A stretch of DNA of 64,000 nt from Chryseolinea lacunae (GCF_016735595.1 NZ_JAERRB010000004.1:1-64000), one strand, 5' to 3'. Positions 52,306-62,471 are shown, numbered from the stretch's first letter. The notes: a model not told the origin generated them from the letters alone. Translations and numbers: made by a program.

Positions 52306-53133
52306 ATGAGCAAGAAAAAAGGCGGATTTGTTGAACTTCTCTACAAAACTATAATGCCAAAAGTCTACGGTATTGGTGCGGCAGTCGTAATTATTGGTGC
52401 GTTATTTAAAATTCTCCACTACGAAGGTGCTGACCAAATGCTGTTTATCGGGTTGACCACAGAAGCGATCATCTTCTTCTTAAGTGCTTTTGAGCCGCCT
52501 CATCAAGAGCCCGATTGGTCGAAAGTGTATCCCGAACTTGGCGAAGACTATGAAGCCCCTGCAGCCCCCACGCGTATCTCGAACAAGCCTGCCGGAGCAT
52601 CGTTGACACAACAACTGGACGTATCGCTTGAAAAAGCTAAAATCGGCCCCGAACTGTTGGATAGCCTGGGCAAAGGCCTGACAAACCTGGCAGACTCTGC
52701 CAAGAAAATGTCGAACCTTTCCGATGCGGCCGTAGCCACTAACGACTACGCTACCAACGTGAAAAAAGCTTCTACACAACTTTTGGAAATGAACAAGTCA
52801 TACGATACGGCTATCAAGGCTGTGTCGAGCATGTCTGAAGCATCGAAAGATGCGGGTGAATATCACTCACAAGTTCAGAAAGTGACCAAGAATCTGGCTG
52901 CCCTTAATTCTGTTTATGAAATGGAATTGAAAGACGCCGATAGCCACGTTAAAAACATGAACAAGTTCTACGAAAGCCTGACCGGCGCAATGACCGGACT
53001 GTCGAAAGTGGGCGACAACACTGCGAAGTTCACATCCGAACTTGGCAAGCTCACCGACAACCTGACTTCGTTGAACAAGGTTTACGGCAGCATGCTCACC
53101 GCGATGAAAGGCGGCGGACAGAATGCAGCATAA
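52306..53133 (+). CDS. gldL: Type IX motor protein GldL
   Basis: 275 residues. Two membrane helices (about 12-32 and 42-62) follow a KKKGGFVELLYKTIMPKVYGIGAAVVIIGALFKILHYEGAD start that is diagnostic of GldL, including the conserved Glu of the second helix region. A long cytoplasmic coiled coil (about 95-270) follows, with many Ser/Lys/Asp heptads. GldL and GldM form the proton-driven inner-membrane motor. Confidence 0.96.
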   Translation: MSKKKGGFVELLYKTIMPKVYGIGAAVVIIGALFKILHYEGADQMLFIGLTTEAIIFFLSAFEPPHQEPDWSKVYPELGEDYEAPAAPTRISNKPAGASLTQQLDVSLEKAKIGPELLDSLGKGLTNLADSAKKMSNLSDAAVATNDYATNVKKASTQLLEMNKSYDTAIKAVSSMSEASKDAGEYHSQVQKVTKNLAALNSVYEMELKDADSHVKNMNKFYESLTGAMTGLSKVGDNTAKFTSELGKLTDNLTSLNKVYGSMLTAMKGGGQNAA

Positions 53134-53175
53134 TGAAATTGGATTTTTAACGTTTAACTTAAAAATAAAGTAATC

Positions 53176-54759
53176 ATGGCAGGTGGAAAAGAGACCCCGC
53201 GTCAGAAGATGATTGGCATGATGTACCTCGTGCTTACGGCGTTGCTCGCGCTGCAAGTAAGTAACGCGGTACTCGAGAAGTTTGCCATCATCAATAATAC
53301 GCTTGACGGTGTGATACTGGATGCAACCCAAAAGAACTCCGATCAGCTTGGTAAAATTGTTTCGGACGGCGGAAAGAGCGATGATGCCGCTGTTAAGCAA
53401 GCTGTTGATAACGCCAAGAAAGTGCGCGAGCTCGCACAGAACACGGTGACCTATATCAACGAAGTGAAGAAGAAGATGCTTGATAAAGCAGAATCTCAAA
53501 AGATCGACGAAAAATTCATCAACAATCACAGCTCTGCCGTGGCCACGATGATGATCGATAAAGACGGTGGTACCGGAACAGAATTCGTGAAGAGACTTGA
53601 AGAATATCGCAAGTCGCTTGAGTCGCTTACCGGCGACAAATTCGAAACCCTGGCCAAGCCTCCGAGCCAACTCGATGCTTTCAAAGACAACAACAAGCAC
53701 GCGAACAAGGACTTCTTGACCTTTACGTTTGAGAACACACCTCCCGTAGCGGCGTATGCATCCGTAACCCAGATTCAAACTGAAGTGCTGGCCTACGAAA
53801 GCCGCGCATTGAACATTCTGGCAGAAAAGGCTGGTGCTGAAATTGTGAAATTCGACCAGATTGTGCCTATGGTTCGCCCGGTATCTTCCGTGGTGGCTGC
53901 CGGTGCAACCTATGAGGCCGACATGTTTATCACGGCTTCGGCTTCGGGCCTCACGCCTGAGATGTACTACAACGGTGCTAAACTGCAGATTGCAGACGAA
54001 GGTGGTATCAAGATGGGTAAAGTTAAGTTTACAGCGAAAGGTGGAAACTACGACAAAGACGGATACTCCAAGCAGTCGTTCAAAGCCAAGATCATGATCG
54101 ATGGCAAGCCCTACGAGAAGGACGTTACTTACCTGGTGGCTCAGCCTATCATCAAGGTAACGACCGGTAACGCGCCTACGCTTTACATGAACTGTGGTAA
54201 CACGGTTAACATTGAAGTTCCTGCACTGGGAACAACTTACAACCCTTCATTCTCCGGTGCCAGCGCCGAGATTCGTAAAGGAGCTAAGCCCGGCGCTGTA
54301 GTTATCATTCCTTCGGCTCGCAGAATTACTGTGGGTGTATCGAGTGGTGGCACAAAAATCGGCGATCAGATCTTCGACGTGAAAAACGTTCCGGATCCCC
54401 GCTACATAGCCTACATTGGAAGCACACCTGTAGATTTGAGAAATGGTATCAAACCTAACCAGATCGCGAACCTTCGTTTTGTGGCTGAGCCTGAAAATAA
54501 CTTCAAAGAAGAAGTTCCTAAGGATGCCCGCTACAAAATTAAACGTGCTGAAGTGATCCTGGGTCGTGGAACAGCCGGTGTGCAGCGTATGAACGCTACC
54601 AACGAAAACCCTGACTTGCGTGCATGGAGCAGCCAAGCCAGACCTGGCGACCGCATCATCATCGACATCAAGGAAGTATCGCGCAGAACATTTACCGACT
54701 CTGAAGAAAAGGTTTCAGTTAAAGGATCAAGTGGTATTATAACCGTACCGATAAACTAA
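53176..54759 (+). CDS. gldM: Type IX motor protein GldM
   Basis: 527 residues. A single N-terminal membrane helix sits in MAGGKETPRQKMIGMMYLVLTALLALQVSNAVLEKF. A helical domain and successive Ig-like domains extend through the periplasm (for example YLVAQPIIKVTTGNAPTLYMNCGN). It couples the inner-membrane GldL motor to GldK/N. Its TAA overlaps the gldN ATG by one base. Confidence 0.96.
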   Translation: MAGGKETPRQKMIGMMYLVLTALLALQVSNAVLEKFAIINNTLDGVILDATQKNSDQLGKIVSDGGKSDDAAVKQAVDNAKKVRELAQNTVTYINEVKKKMLDKAESQKIDEKFINNHSSAVATMMIDKDGGTGTEFVKRLEEYRKSLESLTGDKFETLAKPPSQLDAFKDNNKHANKDFLTFTFENTPPVAAYASVTQIQTEVLAYESRALNILAEKAGAEIVKFDQIVPMVRPVSSVVAAGATYEADMFITASASGLTPEMYYNGAKLQIADEGGIKMGKVKFTAKGGNYDKDGYSKQSFKAKIMIDGKPYEKDVTYLVAQPIIKVTTGNAPTLYMNCGNTVNIEVPALGTTYNPSFSGASAEIRKGAKPGAVVIIPSARRITVGVSSGGTKIGDQIFDVKNVPDPRYIAYIGSTPVDLRNGIKPNQIANLRFVAEPENNFKEEVPKDARYKIKRAEVILGRGTAGVQRMNATNENPDLRAWSSQARPGDRIIIDIKEVSRRTFTDSEEKVSVKGSSGIITVPIN

Positions 54760-55670
54760 TGAAAAAGAGCATTTTTATAACACTGTTTTCGATTGGACTC
54801 ACCAGCGCATTTGCGCAGGAAGTGCAGGATTTGGAAGTACAGTACAATCCGAATTCGCTCAATCCAATTCCCGTGTATGAGCAGCACTACAAAGTGCGCG
54901 TGTGGAGGAATATCGATCTCCGGGAAAAGCAAAACAAGGGCTTCTTCGCCAAGAACGGCGAGTTGAGCAAGCTCATTGTTGACGCTATTAAGTCCGGCGA
55001 GATAACAGATATTTATACAAGTGACTCTTTGACCACGAAATTATCGAAGCAGGACTTCCTGAACCGTCTCGTGTCGGAGCAAGCACAAAGCTTCCCCGCC
55101 TGGGCACCGGCCACAGAGTTCTATACGGACGACATCGTGAGCTTTAACGGCAAGAACTACCGCGCGGTGCAAGACAGCAAGGGCATTACCCCGAGCGAAG
55201 ACACCAGCGACTACTGGGCTCCTACCAACCAGGGTAGCGGACTTGAGTATGCTGTTGGCGACATGAGCACCATTCACTTGATGGAAGACATCATTTTCGA
55301 CAGAAGAAGATCGAGACTGTACTACGACATTCAAGGTTTTGAAATTATCGTTCCCGGTGCAAAAACAACAACGGGTATCGACAACTCCCTTGGCTGGTTC
55401 AAGTACAAAGACCTGGAAAAAGTGTTCCGCAACAACATCCCCAAAGCAGTTTGGTTTAACCGCCAGAACACGGCGCAAAACAAAAACTTTGCCGATGCAT
55501 TTTTGCTGAGACTGTTCCAAGGCTCAATCTATAAAGTGCAAAATCCTGACGATGAGACTATCGACGACACTTACCGTGGCAACGGACGTCCTTACAGAGA
55601 AGGCGTTTGGGCTCGCGAGTGGACAGAGATGATGCTCATGGAGAAAGAGCACAACCTGTGGGAATTCTAA
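54759..55670 (+). CDS. gldN: GldN with an inserted carbohydrate-binding-like segment
   Basis: 303 residues, starting one base into the gldM stop. A signal peptide ends at SAFAQ. The GldN core is recognisable: YEQHYKVRVWRNIDLREKQNK near the N-terminus, and MLMEKEHNLWEF at the end. Residues about 112-158 contain FPAWAPATEFYTDDIVSFNGKNYRAVQ...TSDYWAPT, the aromatic pattern of a CBM5/12 (chitin-binding-like) module, set between the two conserved halves. GldN forms the outer-membrane-associated ring with GldK. The insertion is the unusual feature. Confidence 0.92.
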   Translation: MKKSIFITLFSIGLTSAFAQEVQDLEVQYNPNSLNPIPVYEQHYKVRVWRNIDLREKQNKGFFAKNGELSKLIVDAIKSGEITDIYTSDSLTTKLSKQDFLNRLVSEQAQSFPAWAPATEFYTDDIVSFNGKNYRAVQDSKGITPSEDTSDYWAPTNQGSGLEYAVGDMSTIHLMEDIIFDRRRSRLYYDIQGFEIIVPGAKTTTGIDNSLGWFKYKDLEKVFRNNIPKAVWFNRQNTAQNKNFADAFLLRLFQGSIYKVQNPDDETIDDTYRGNGRPYREGVWAREWTEMMLMEKEHNLWEF

Positions 55671-55693
55671 GAGTTTGCTTTTTGATATTTTAG

Positions 55694-55720
55694 AAAAGGG
55701 AGGTCAATTGACCTCCTTTT
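55694..55720. terminator. Bidirectional terminator between gldN and uvrC
   Basis: A stem of 13 bp with a single bulged G (left arm 55694-55707, right arm 55708-55720), with flanking A/T tracts. It lies over the last codons of uvrC and serves gldN. Confidence 0.8.
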
Positions 55721-57500
55721 CTTTTATACCCAAAATGATCTCGGCTTTCTTCTTCCCCACCAGCTTCTCGATTTCTTCGAATGAAGCATTCTTGATTTTT
55801 TTGACCGACTTGAAGTGCTGAAGCAACGTCATGGCGGTTTTTTCGCCGATGCCTTCCAGTCCCTCCATTTCTGTTTTGAGTGCGCCCTTGCTGCGTTTTT
55901 GCCGGTGGAAGGTGATGGCGAAGCGGTGAGCCTCGTCGCGGATTTGCTGGAGCAATAGAAGGCCGGGAGATTTTTTGCTGATGTGCAGCGGCAGGGAGTC
56001 GTCGGGATAATATATTTCTTCGAGTCGCTTGGCGATGCCGATGATAGGAATTTGTCCGTAGATGTTTAGTTCCTGAAGGGCTTCGACAGCGCTGCTCAAC
56101 TGGCCTTTGCCACCGTCGACCACAATGAGGCTTGGCAGTTTTCCGGCTTCTTCCAGAATTCTTTTGTAGCGACGACCTACAATTTCTTTCATCGACGCAA
56201 AGTCGTTGGGGCCTTCAACGGTTTTGATGTTGAAGTGCCGGTAGCCTTTCTTGTCGGCTTTGCCATCGACAAAACGCACCATCGACGCCACGGGTGTGGT
56301 GCCCTGGAAGTTTGAGTTGTCGAAGCACTCGATGATGAGGGGAAGGTTTTGAAGGTGCAGGTCCTTTTGAAGGATCATGAGCACTTCTTTTTGCTTTGAT
56401 TTTTTTCCTTCGCGGAATATTTCTCTCTCCTTCTTCAATTCCAGCGCGTTCTTGATCGACAACGCCAGGAGCTTTCGTTTGTCGCCAATTTGTGGGATAA
56501 CGTTTTCTACTTTGTCTTCCAGTAAGGTGACGGCGATGTTGCTGAGGATGAGTTTATTCTTGCTGTGTGTCTGTTCGCGGAATTCGAATACGGAGAAGCT
56601 GAGGATTTCGTCGTCGGGTTCGTCGAGCTTCTTTTTTACTTCGATGGTTTTTGAAAAGATGATGGCGCCCTCCGTGATCTGCAGGTAGTTCACGTAGGCA
56701 TACGACTCTGTGCTGGTGATGGTGCACACGTCGATGTCGGTGAGGTCGCGGTTGACCACGAGCGACTTGGATTGGAAGCGCTCCAGCGTGTCGAGCTTTT
56801 CTTTGTATAGGTGCGCCCGTTCGAACTCCATGTTGGCCGCAGCCGTCTTCATGTTGTTGGTGAAGTTCTGGTAGACGATGCTGAGGTTGCCCTTCAGAAT
56901 GTTGCGCGCCTGGTCAATTTCTTCCAGGTAGGATTTTTCGTCCTGGAAGGCTTCGCAGGGACCTTTGCAATTGCCGAGGTGATATTCCAGGCAGACCTTG
57001 AATTTTTTCTGCGCGATGTTGGCTTCGGTGAGCAACAGGTTGCAGGTTCGGATGGAGTATAGCTTCAGCGTTAGCTCTAGCACATTTTTCATGGCCACCA
57101 CGCTGGAGAAAGGACCAAAGTATTCGCCCTGCTTGGGAATGTACTTGCGGGTGTAGATGATGCGTGGGAATCGTTCCTTCAGAATCACCAGGTAGGGAAA
57201 GGTCTTGTCGTCCTTCAGCAGGATGTTATACTTGGGCTGGTTTTGTTTGATGAAGTTGTTCTCCAGCAACAGGGCATCAAACTCCGAATTGGATACGGTG
57301 AAATCGATCCGCTCAATTTCAGACACCAGCTTCAGCGTTTTCCGGTTGACGCCGGCGGCCTTGTTGAAGTAGCTGCTTACTCTTTTCTTTAAGCTCTTTG
57401 CCTTGCCCACATAGATGAGCACGTCTTCATCGTTGTAGAAACGATAGACGCCCGGAGATTCAGGCAATCGCTGAACGACTTCTTTGAGCCGGTCATACAT
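55704..57500 (-). CDS. uvrC: Excinuclease ABC subunit C
   Basis: 598 residues. A GIY-YIG nuclease domain at the N-terminus (PGVYRFYNDEDVLIYVGKAKSLKKRV, 16-41) makes the 3' incision. A UVR/UvrB-binding segment (about 195-235), an RNase-H-like 5'-incision domain (ECFDNSNFQG..., VVDGGKGQL) and a C-terminal helix-hairpin-helix pair (LEGIGEKTAMTLLQHF) follow. Works with UvrAB in nucleotide excision repair; possibly the pathway served by the ATL at 13.4 kb. Confidence 0.97.
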   Translation of the reverse strand: MYDRLKEVVQRLPESPGVYRFYNDEDVLIYVGKAKSLKKRVSSYFNKAAGVNRKTLKLVSEIERIDFTVSNSEFDALLLENNFIKQNQPKYNILLKDDKTFPYLVILKERFPRIIYTRKYIPKQGEYFGPFSSVVAMKNVLELTLKLYSIRTCNLLLTEANIAQKKFKVCLEYHLGNCKGPCEAFQDEKSYLEEIDQARNILKGNLSIVYQNFTNNMKTAAANMEFERAHLYKEKLDTLERFQSKSLVVNRDLTDIDVCTITSTESYAYVNYLQITEGAIIFSKTIEVKKKLDEPDDEILSFSVFEFREQTHSKNKLILSNIAVTLLEDKVENVIPQIGDKRKLLALSIKNALELKKEREIFREGKKSKQKEVLMILQKDLHLQNLPLIIECFDNSNFQGTTPVASMVRFVDGKADKKGYRHFNIKTVEGPNDFASMKEIVGRRYKRILEEAGKLPSLIVVDGGKGQLSSAVEALQELNIYGQIPIIGIAKRLEEIYYPDDSLPLHISKKSPGLLLLQQIRDEAHRFAITFHRQKRSKGALKTEMEGLEGIGEKTAMTLLQHFKSVKKIKNASFEEIEKLVGKKKAEIILGIKEKEVN

Positions 57501-57512
57501 AGAGCATCTTTT

Positions 57513-59840
57513 TTATTCGTTGTTGGGATTCCAGTCTTCTTGTGCTGTGCCCGAATCGTCGTCGGGAAGTTCATATGCACTACAGTCGAAAGTGATATCC
57601 ATTTTGGCCGACGGTCGTCGAAACTGTCCCTTCTTATACTCCAACGATTGGTCGGCGTATACTTTGATCATGAACTTTTCCCATATGGGGCGGGCCGTTT
57701 TGGAGCCTTGACCAAGATCCCATTGTTTGTAGTGGATGCTTCGCTCGTCGCCGCCAACCCATGCGCCCGACACGAGGTCGCGGGTGATGCCCATATACCA
57801 TCCGTCGGATGCGTTGTTTGTGGTGCCGGTCTTCCCGCCAATTTCATTGTCGGTGCGAAGGTTGAAATTCAGTCCGCGCGAGGTTCCGCCTTCTTCCTGC
57901 ACGCCTCCCATGAGCATGTAGATCATTTTGTAGGCGGTTTGTTCGCTGATGGCCTGTTGTGTTTTAGGAACAAAGTTCTCGATCACGTTTCCGTTCTTGT
58001 CTTCGATGCGGGTGATGTAGAAAGGTTCGGTGTGGATGCCCGCGTTGACGAACGTGCTATAGGCCCCTACAATTTCATAGAGCGACACATCGCTTACACC
58101 CAGACACAACGACGGCACAGCATCCAGCGGACTGGTTATGCCCACGCGGTGCGCAAAGTTCACGACGTTCACTTCCCCGACGCGTTGGAGTACTTGTGCG
58201 GTGATGGAGTTTTTTGATTTAGCCATCGCCTGGCGCATGGTCATCCACTCTCCTGTTCCGCGATCGCCTTCGGCATTGGGTGGACTCCACGTTCCTCCAG
58301 GCACTTTGAAGGTGGGCGACACGTCCTGCAACTTGAGGCAGGGATTGTAGCCGGTTTCCATGGCCGTGCCATACACAAAGGGTTTGAAAGATGAACCGGG
58401 TTGACGTGTGCCTTGCCGGACGTGATCGTATTTAAAGTATTTGTGATTGATGCCACCCACCCATGCTTTGATGGCGCCGGTGCGTGCGTCCATAGACATA
58501 AAACCCGCGTGGAGGAAACGCTTGTAGTAATTGAGCGAGTCCATGGAGCTGAAGAGGGTGTCGCGTTCGCCGTTCCAGGTGAAGATGGTCATGGGCTTTT
58601 TCAGTTTCAGCATGATCTTCACGGAGTCGTTGCCTTCGCCATAGCGTGCCACGAGGTTGCGATAGGTTTCGGTTTGTTTGATGCGCGAGTCGAGGAAGCC
58701 TTTGATCTCGTTCCACTTCTCGTCGATCCAGGGATTTTTCCCCTTCCAGTGTGTGTCGAATGTTTTTTGCTGGGGCTTCATGCTTTCGGCCATCGCCTCT
58801 TCGGCATAGCGTTGCATGCGGCTGTCGAGGGTGGTGTGGATCTTGAGGCCCGATTCCCACAGGTCGTAGCCGTGTTCCTTGCACCAGTTCATGAGGTCGT
58901 TGAGGATGACGGTTCTGAAGTAGGTGGCCAGTCCTTCGTTTTGATTTTGCACGGCGAAGTCGAGGTGGATGGGAAGTTTGCGCAGCGAATCGTATTGGGC
59001 TTGTGATTTAATGTAGCCGTGGCTGTAGAGTTTATACAGCACTTCGTTTCGTTTTGTGAGCGCGTTGTTGGGATTGCGTTTGGGGTTATAGAACGAGGGC
59101 GCCTGCAACATGCCCACCAGCACGGCCGACTCCTGCACGTTCAACTCGGAGGGTTGTTTGTCGAAGTAGGTTTCTGCAGCCACTTTGATGCCGTAGGCGT
59201 TGCTGCTGAAATCGCTTGTGTTGAGATACATGGTGATGATCTCTTCTTTTGTGAAATTCTTTTCCAGCTTCACGGAAATGATCCACTCTTTGGTTTTGCT
59301 GATGAGGATGCGCAGCGGTCCCACCATCAACGGTCCATCCAATTCCTCGCCCCGGGTGCTGAAAAGGTTTTTGGCCAGCTGTTGTGTGATGGTGCTGCCG
59401 CCGCCTTTGGACGACGAGCTGAAGGTGACGACGCCGAAGATCACGCGCATGTAGGCCCGGAAGTCGAGCCCCGAGTGATCGTAGAAGCGATGGTCTTCGG
59501 AGAGCAGCAAGGTGTTTACCAGGTCGGGCGACAGCTGATCGTAGGTGACCTGGCTGCGATTGAAGCGGAAATAGCGCCCCAGCGAAATGCCATCGGCCGA
59601 GATGAGTTCGGATGACAAATCGTTTTTAGGATTTTCGATGGCCTTCAGGCTGGGCATGTCGCCAAACAAACCGAACAGGTTCACACTCACGGAGAGCACA
59701 TAGAGCGGGAAGCCGAGAACGACACAGAGAAAAAGAATCCAGATGCCTTTGGTAGCTTTTTTAAACCAGGGATTTCGCGTGAGCAGAATCTTATTGAATT
59801 TCTGCGGGATAGTTTCTTTCAAAGAATTTGAGGTATTCAT
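57513..59840 (-). CDS. Class A penicillin-binding protein (PBP1A-like)
   Basis: 775 residues from ATG 59840; an in-frame TTG at 59891 is less likely. After one TM helix (about 32-53), the GT51 glycosyltransferase domain has SEDHRFYDHSGLDFRAYMRV with the catalytic Glu, and GGGSTITQQLAKN. The transpeptidase domain carries PGSSFKPF with the nucleophile Ser, SKNS, and KTGTTNNASDGWY. It polymerises and crosslinks peptidoglycan. Its start lies 50 bp inside the PorW gene, implying coupling. Confidence 0.95.
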   Translation of the reverse strand: MNTSNSLKETIPQKFNKILLTRNPWFKKATKGIWILFLCVVLGFPLYVLSVSVNLFGLFGDMPSLKAIENPKNDLSSELISADGISLGRYFRFNRSQVTYDQLSPDLVNTLLLSEDHRFYDHSGLDFRAYMRVIFGVVTFSSSSKGGGSTITQQLAKNLFSTRGEELDGPLMVGPLRILISKTKEWIISVKLEKNFTKEEIITMYLNTSDFSSNAYGIKVAAETYFDKQPSELNVQESAVLVGMLQAPSFYNPKRNPNNALTKRNEVLYKLYSHGYIKSQAQYDSLRKLPIHLDFAVQNQNEGLATYFRTVILNDLMNWCKEHGYDLWESGLKIHTTLDSRMQRYAEEAMAESMKPQQKTFDTHWKGKNPWIDEKWNEIKGFLDSRIKQTETYRNLVARYGEGNDSVKIMLKLKKPMTIFTWNGERDTLFSSMDSLNYYKRFLHAGFMSMDARTGAIKAWVGGINHKYFKYDHVRQGTRQPGSSFKPFVYGTAMETGYNPCLKLQDVSPTFKVPGGTWSPPNAEGDRGTGEWMTMRQAMAKSKNSITAQVLQRVGEVNVVNFAHRVGITSPLDAVPSLCLGVSDVSLYEIVGAYSTFVNAGIHTEPFYITRIEDKNGNVIENFVPKTQQAISEQTAYKMIYMLMGGVQEEGGTSRGLNFNLRTDNEIGGKTGTTNNASDGWYMGITRDLVSGAWVGGDERSIHYKQWDLGQGSKTARPIWEKFMIKVYADQSLEYKKGQFRRPSAKMDITFDCSAYELPDDDSGTAQEDWNPNNE

Positions 59841-62442
59841 CCAGACCTTTTGTTCGGTAAAAAATATCGAAATTGTCTTTCGTAATGACAAAGCTATGGA
59901 ATTTATGGTTCCTGAGCTCGGTAAGTGTGGGAAGCTTTTCGTTGAATGTTTGTTTGTATTCCAATGCGGCGCTCACACGCGGTAATTCGTCGACAAGGGT
60001 GAGGATATATTCGTCGTTTAGCACCATGTTGCTCGTCTTTAATTTCATCTCCTTGAAATTGGCTTCGTTAAATCGCTCCAGCATGCCCGACACCACGGCG
60101 CTGAGGTTGTCGGCCTTTTTGTGCACGAGCACGAAATAGTGTGGCTCTTCCAGCGAACGGATGTATTGAATGGTTTTCACTTTCTCCTGTTGTTCGAGGA
60201 ATGTGCGGGATGCCTCCAACAATTTTTTGGCGTAGGCCGACAGGGGATCGTCGGGATGACTCTTGATGAACTCGCCGAGCTCGTATTGATATTTGTTGAT
60301 GTCGTCGGTTTTGCCCAGGATGAGGATCTTCAATAGATCCAGGTTTGGTGTGAATGAGGTTTCGCCCATGGCTGCGGCCTCGTTCAGGGTTTGGAGTGCC
60401 AGACGGTATTCGCCGTTCTGATAGTGTTCGTAGCTGGTTTTGTAGACTTCTTTTTGTTTCTCTGCCGTTTGGCTCGACTCTTTCAAATAGTCGGGGTTGA
60501 TGAGGGTTTTGGCAAAGTCGGAGTTGGGATATTTTGTTTTTAAACGCGAGGCATATCCTTCGGCTTTTGCCGGATCGGAATCTTTGAAGATGAGGTAAAG
60601 CTTGTAGAGAATTTCGGGTTCATATTCAGTTTCGGGAAAGCGATTCAGCAATGTGTTGTAGGACGTCACGGCGTTGTCTTTTTCCAGCAGCTTGAAGTAG
60701 TAGATGTCGCCCAGGTTGAAATAGGCGTCTTCGATTTTTTTGTAGGCTTCTTGCTTTTGTTCGTCGGTGCGCGGAATTTGTTTGTCGACGCGTGCATACT
60801 CGGCGGCAACCGGGTCGCTGGGTGCCGCTGCCGTGGCGGCTTTTTGGTCGGTGGCAGCGGGCGTGGCTGTGTCGGTGAGCGATTCGTCCGGGCGTGTTGC
60901 CGAGGCCGAGCGAAGCGATCTGCGCCAGTTGTCTTCGAGGGGAACGTCGCCCCACAGGCGCTTAAATTCCGATTGTCCCAGCGACATGGCCGAGGGGTTT
61001 CCGAAATACCAATCGGCGGCTTCTTCGGTCTGTCCTTCCTCGCCCGTGTTGAAAATGTTGTTGGTGTTCGACTGGATGTCGACGCGGTTTCGCTTTTTCT
61101 TTTTCTTGCCTTCGCTTTTTTCGGCCAACGCCTTTTTGGCCTGGAACGAAGAGTCGATGCGGGCACGGAGGGCCAGTGAGTCCATGCCAGCCATGGCCAG
61201 CAGGCTGTCTTGCCATTTAATGGTGTTCAGGTTCTTCACGAACTCGTCCAGAATGCTTTGGCGTGCTTTGATGGCCGCATAGCCTTCGTAGTCTTTGGGC
61301 AATGCGTTGATGGCGCTGTCGTAGTAGGCTTGCGAGAGTTCGTATTTGCGTAAGGTGTCGTAGTAGATTTCACCAAGCCGCAAGTAGGCTTCGCCGTCGA
61401 TGCGTTTGTTGGTGCCTTCGCGGATAGACTTGTTGAAATCGGCCAGGGCCTGTGGAAGATTTTTTTGTTTCAATTCAAACACACCCATCTCGTAGTAGAT
61501 CTTGTCTTTGAATTCTTTGTTCTTGCTGTCCTTCAAAAGTTTTCGGAACGATTTGCGCGCGGCATTCACACTTTTGCTGCGCGAGATTTCGGTTACCTGC
61601 GCCATGTAGAGCCGCGCATAAAAATCAACTTCGTATTCAGGATTGGTGGACAGACATTTTTTGTAATAGTTGTAGGCCTCCGATTCGAAGCCAAGCTTTT
61701 GATAGATCTGTCCGATGATGAAAAAGATTCTTCCCGGGCGATCTTTCTTCTTGAGCATGGGCGTTGCCTGTGTGAGGTTGCGCACCATGTTGTCGAGGTC
61801 GCCTTGTTCCTGATAGAAGTAGGCTTTTTCGAGCAGCAGTTGTTTCTGATTTTTTTTCGTGAGCGGGCCCTTCTGCACAAAGTCGATGGCGGCTTGTGCG
61901 TTGGCGTATTCTTTATGTTCGGTGAAGGTGCGCACCAGTTGGATGATGGCCGCGTGTTTGGTGTTGAGGTCGGGACTCTTTGTGTTCACAAACTTGAAGG
62001 TCTGGATGGCGTTGCCCCAGTCGAGGCTGTAGAACCGTGCTTTGCCCACGAGAATATACGAGTCGTCTACCCACTTGCTGTTGGGGTGACGTTGAATGGA
62101 GAGCGAGGCCATCTTGATGGCTTCCTGAATATCTTTGTCGTAGCCCTTGGCGAGCGTTGAGTCGAGTGCGGGATATAGGCGAAGGATGCGGTTGTAGTCA
62201 TCGACCATGCTTGACCACACGTCTTTTTCGATCTTCTTGATCTCTTCGCGCGCATAGTAATAACCGTTGTAGTGCGCCGTTGTGTTGTGGTAGGCGAGTG
62301 CCGTGATGGTTTTTTGTTCAGACGAGCATGCCGACAACACGATGACGATGAAGCAGAACAGGAGAACGGATATGGTAGACAGGGGGCTTCTCAAGCAAGT
62401 GTGATTTGTGGATGGTAAAAACGCAAAAAACCTAAATTCCAT
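59791..62442 (-). CDS. PorW/SprE-like TPR lipoprotein of type IX secretion
   Basis: 883 residues. Signal peptide with lipobox VLSACSS (Cys about 39). The segment ALAYHNTTAHYNGYYYAREEI just after it is characteristic of PorW/SprE. Many TPR-like helices occupy about 60-400, a low-complexity Lys- and Ala/Asp-rich stretch about 430-560, then further TPRs. PorW/SprE links the T9SS ring to the outer-membrane translocon. It ends 50 bp inside the PBP1A start. Confidence 0.88.
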   Translation of the reverse strand: MEFRFFAFLPSTNHTCLRSPLSTISVLLFCFIVIVLSACSSEQKTITALAYHNTTAHYNGYYYAREEIKKIEKDVWSSMVDDYNRILRLYPALDSTLAKGYDKDIQEAIKMASLSIQRHPNSKWVDDSYILVGKARFYSLDWGNAIQTFKFVNTKSPDLNTKHAAIIQLVRTFTEHKEYANAQAAIDFVQKGPLTKKNQKQLLLEKAYFYQEQGDLDNMVRNLTQATPMLKKKDRPGRIFFIIGQIYQKLGFESEAYNYYKKCLSTNPEYEVDFYARLYMAQVTEISRSKSVNAARKSFRKLLKDSKNKEFKDKIYYEMGVFELKQKNLPQALADFNKSIREGTNKRIDGEAYLRLGEIYYDTLRKYELSQAYYDSAINALPKDYEGYAAIKARQSILDEFVKNLNTIKWQDSLLAMAGMDSLALRARIDSSFQAKKALAEKSEGKKKKKRNRVDIQSNTNNIFNTGEEGQTEEAADWYFGNPSAMSLGQSEFKRLWGDVPLEDNWRRSLRSASATRPDESLTDTATPAATDQKAATAAAPSDPVAAEYARVDKQIPRTDEQKQEAYKKIEDAYFNLGDIYYFKLLEKDNAVTSYNTLLNRFPETEYEPEILYKLYLIFKDSDPAKAEGYASRLKTKYPNSDFAKTLINPDYLKESSQTAEKQKEVYKTSYEHYQNGEYRLALQTLNEAAAMGETSFTPNLDLLKILILGKTDDINKYQYELGEFIKSHPDDPLSAYAKKLLEASRTFLEQQEKVKTIQYIRSLEEPHYFVLVHKKADNLSAVVSGMLERFNEANFKEMKLKTSNMVLNDEYILTLVDELPRVSAALEYKQTFNEKLPTLTELRNHKFHSFVITKDNFDIFYRTKGLDEYLKFFERNYPAEIQ

Positions 62443-62463
62443 ATTATAATACCCTGGAATATC

Positions 62464-62471
62464 TAATTTTG
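62464..62471 (+). promoter_or_regulatory. -7 element TAnnTTTG before the M23 peptidase gene
   Basis: TAATTTTG is an exact -7 consensus 20 bp before the TTG start at 62491. The -33 element was not resolved. Confidence 0.45.
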
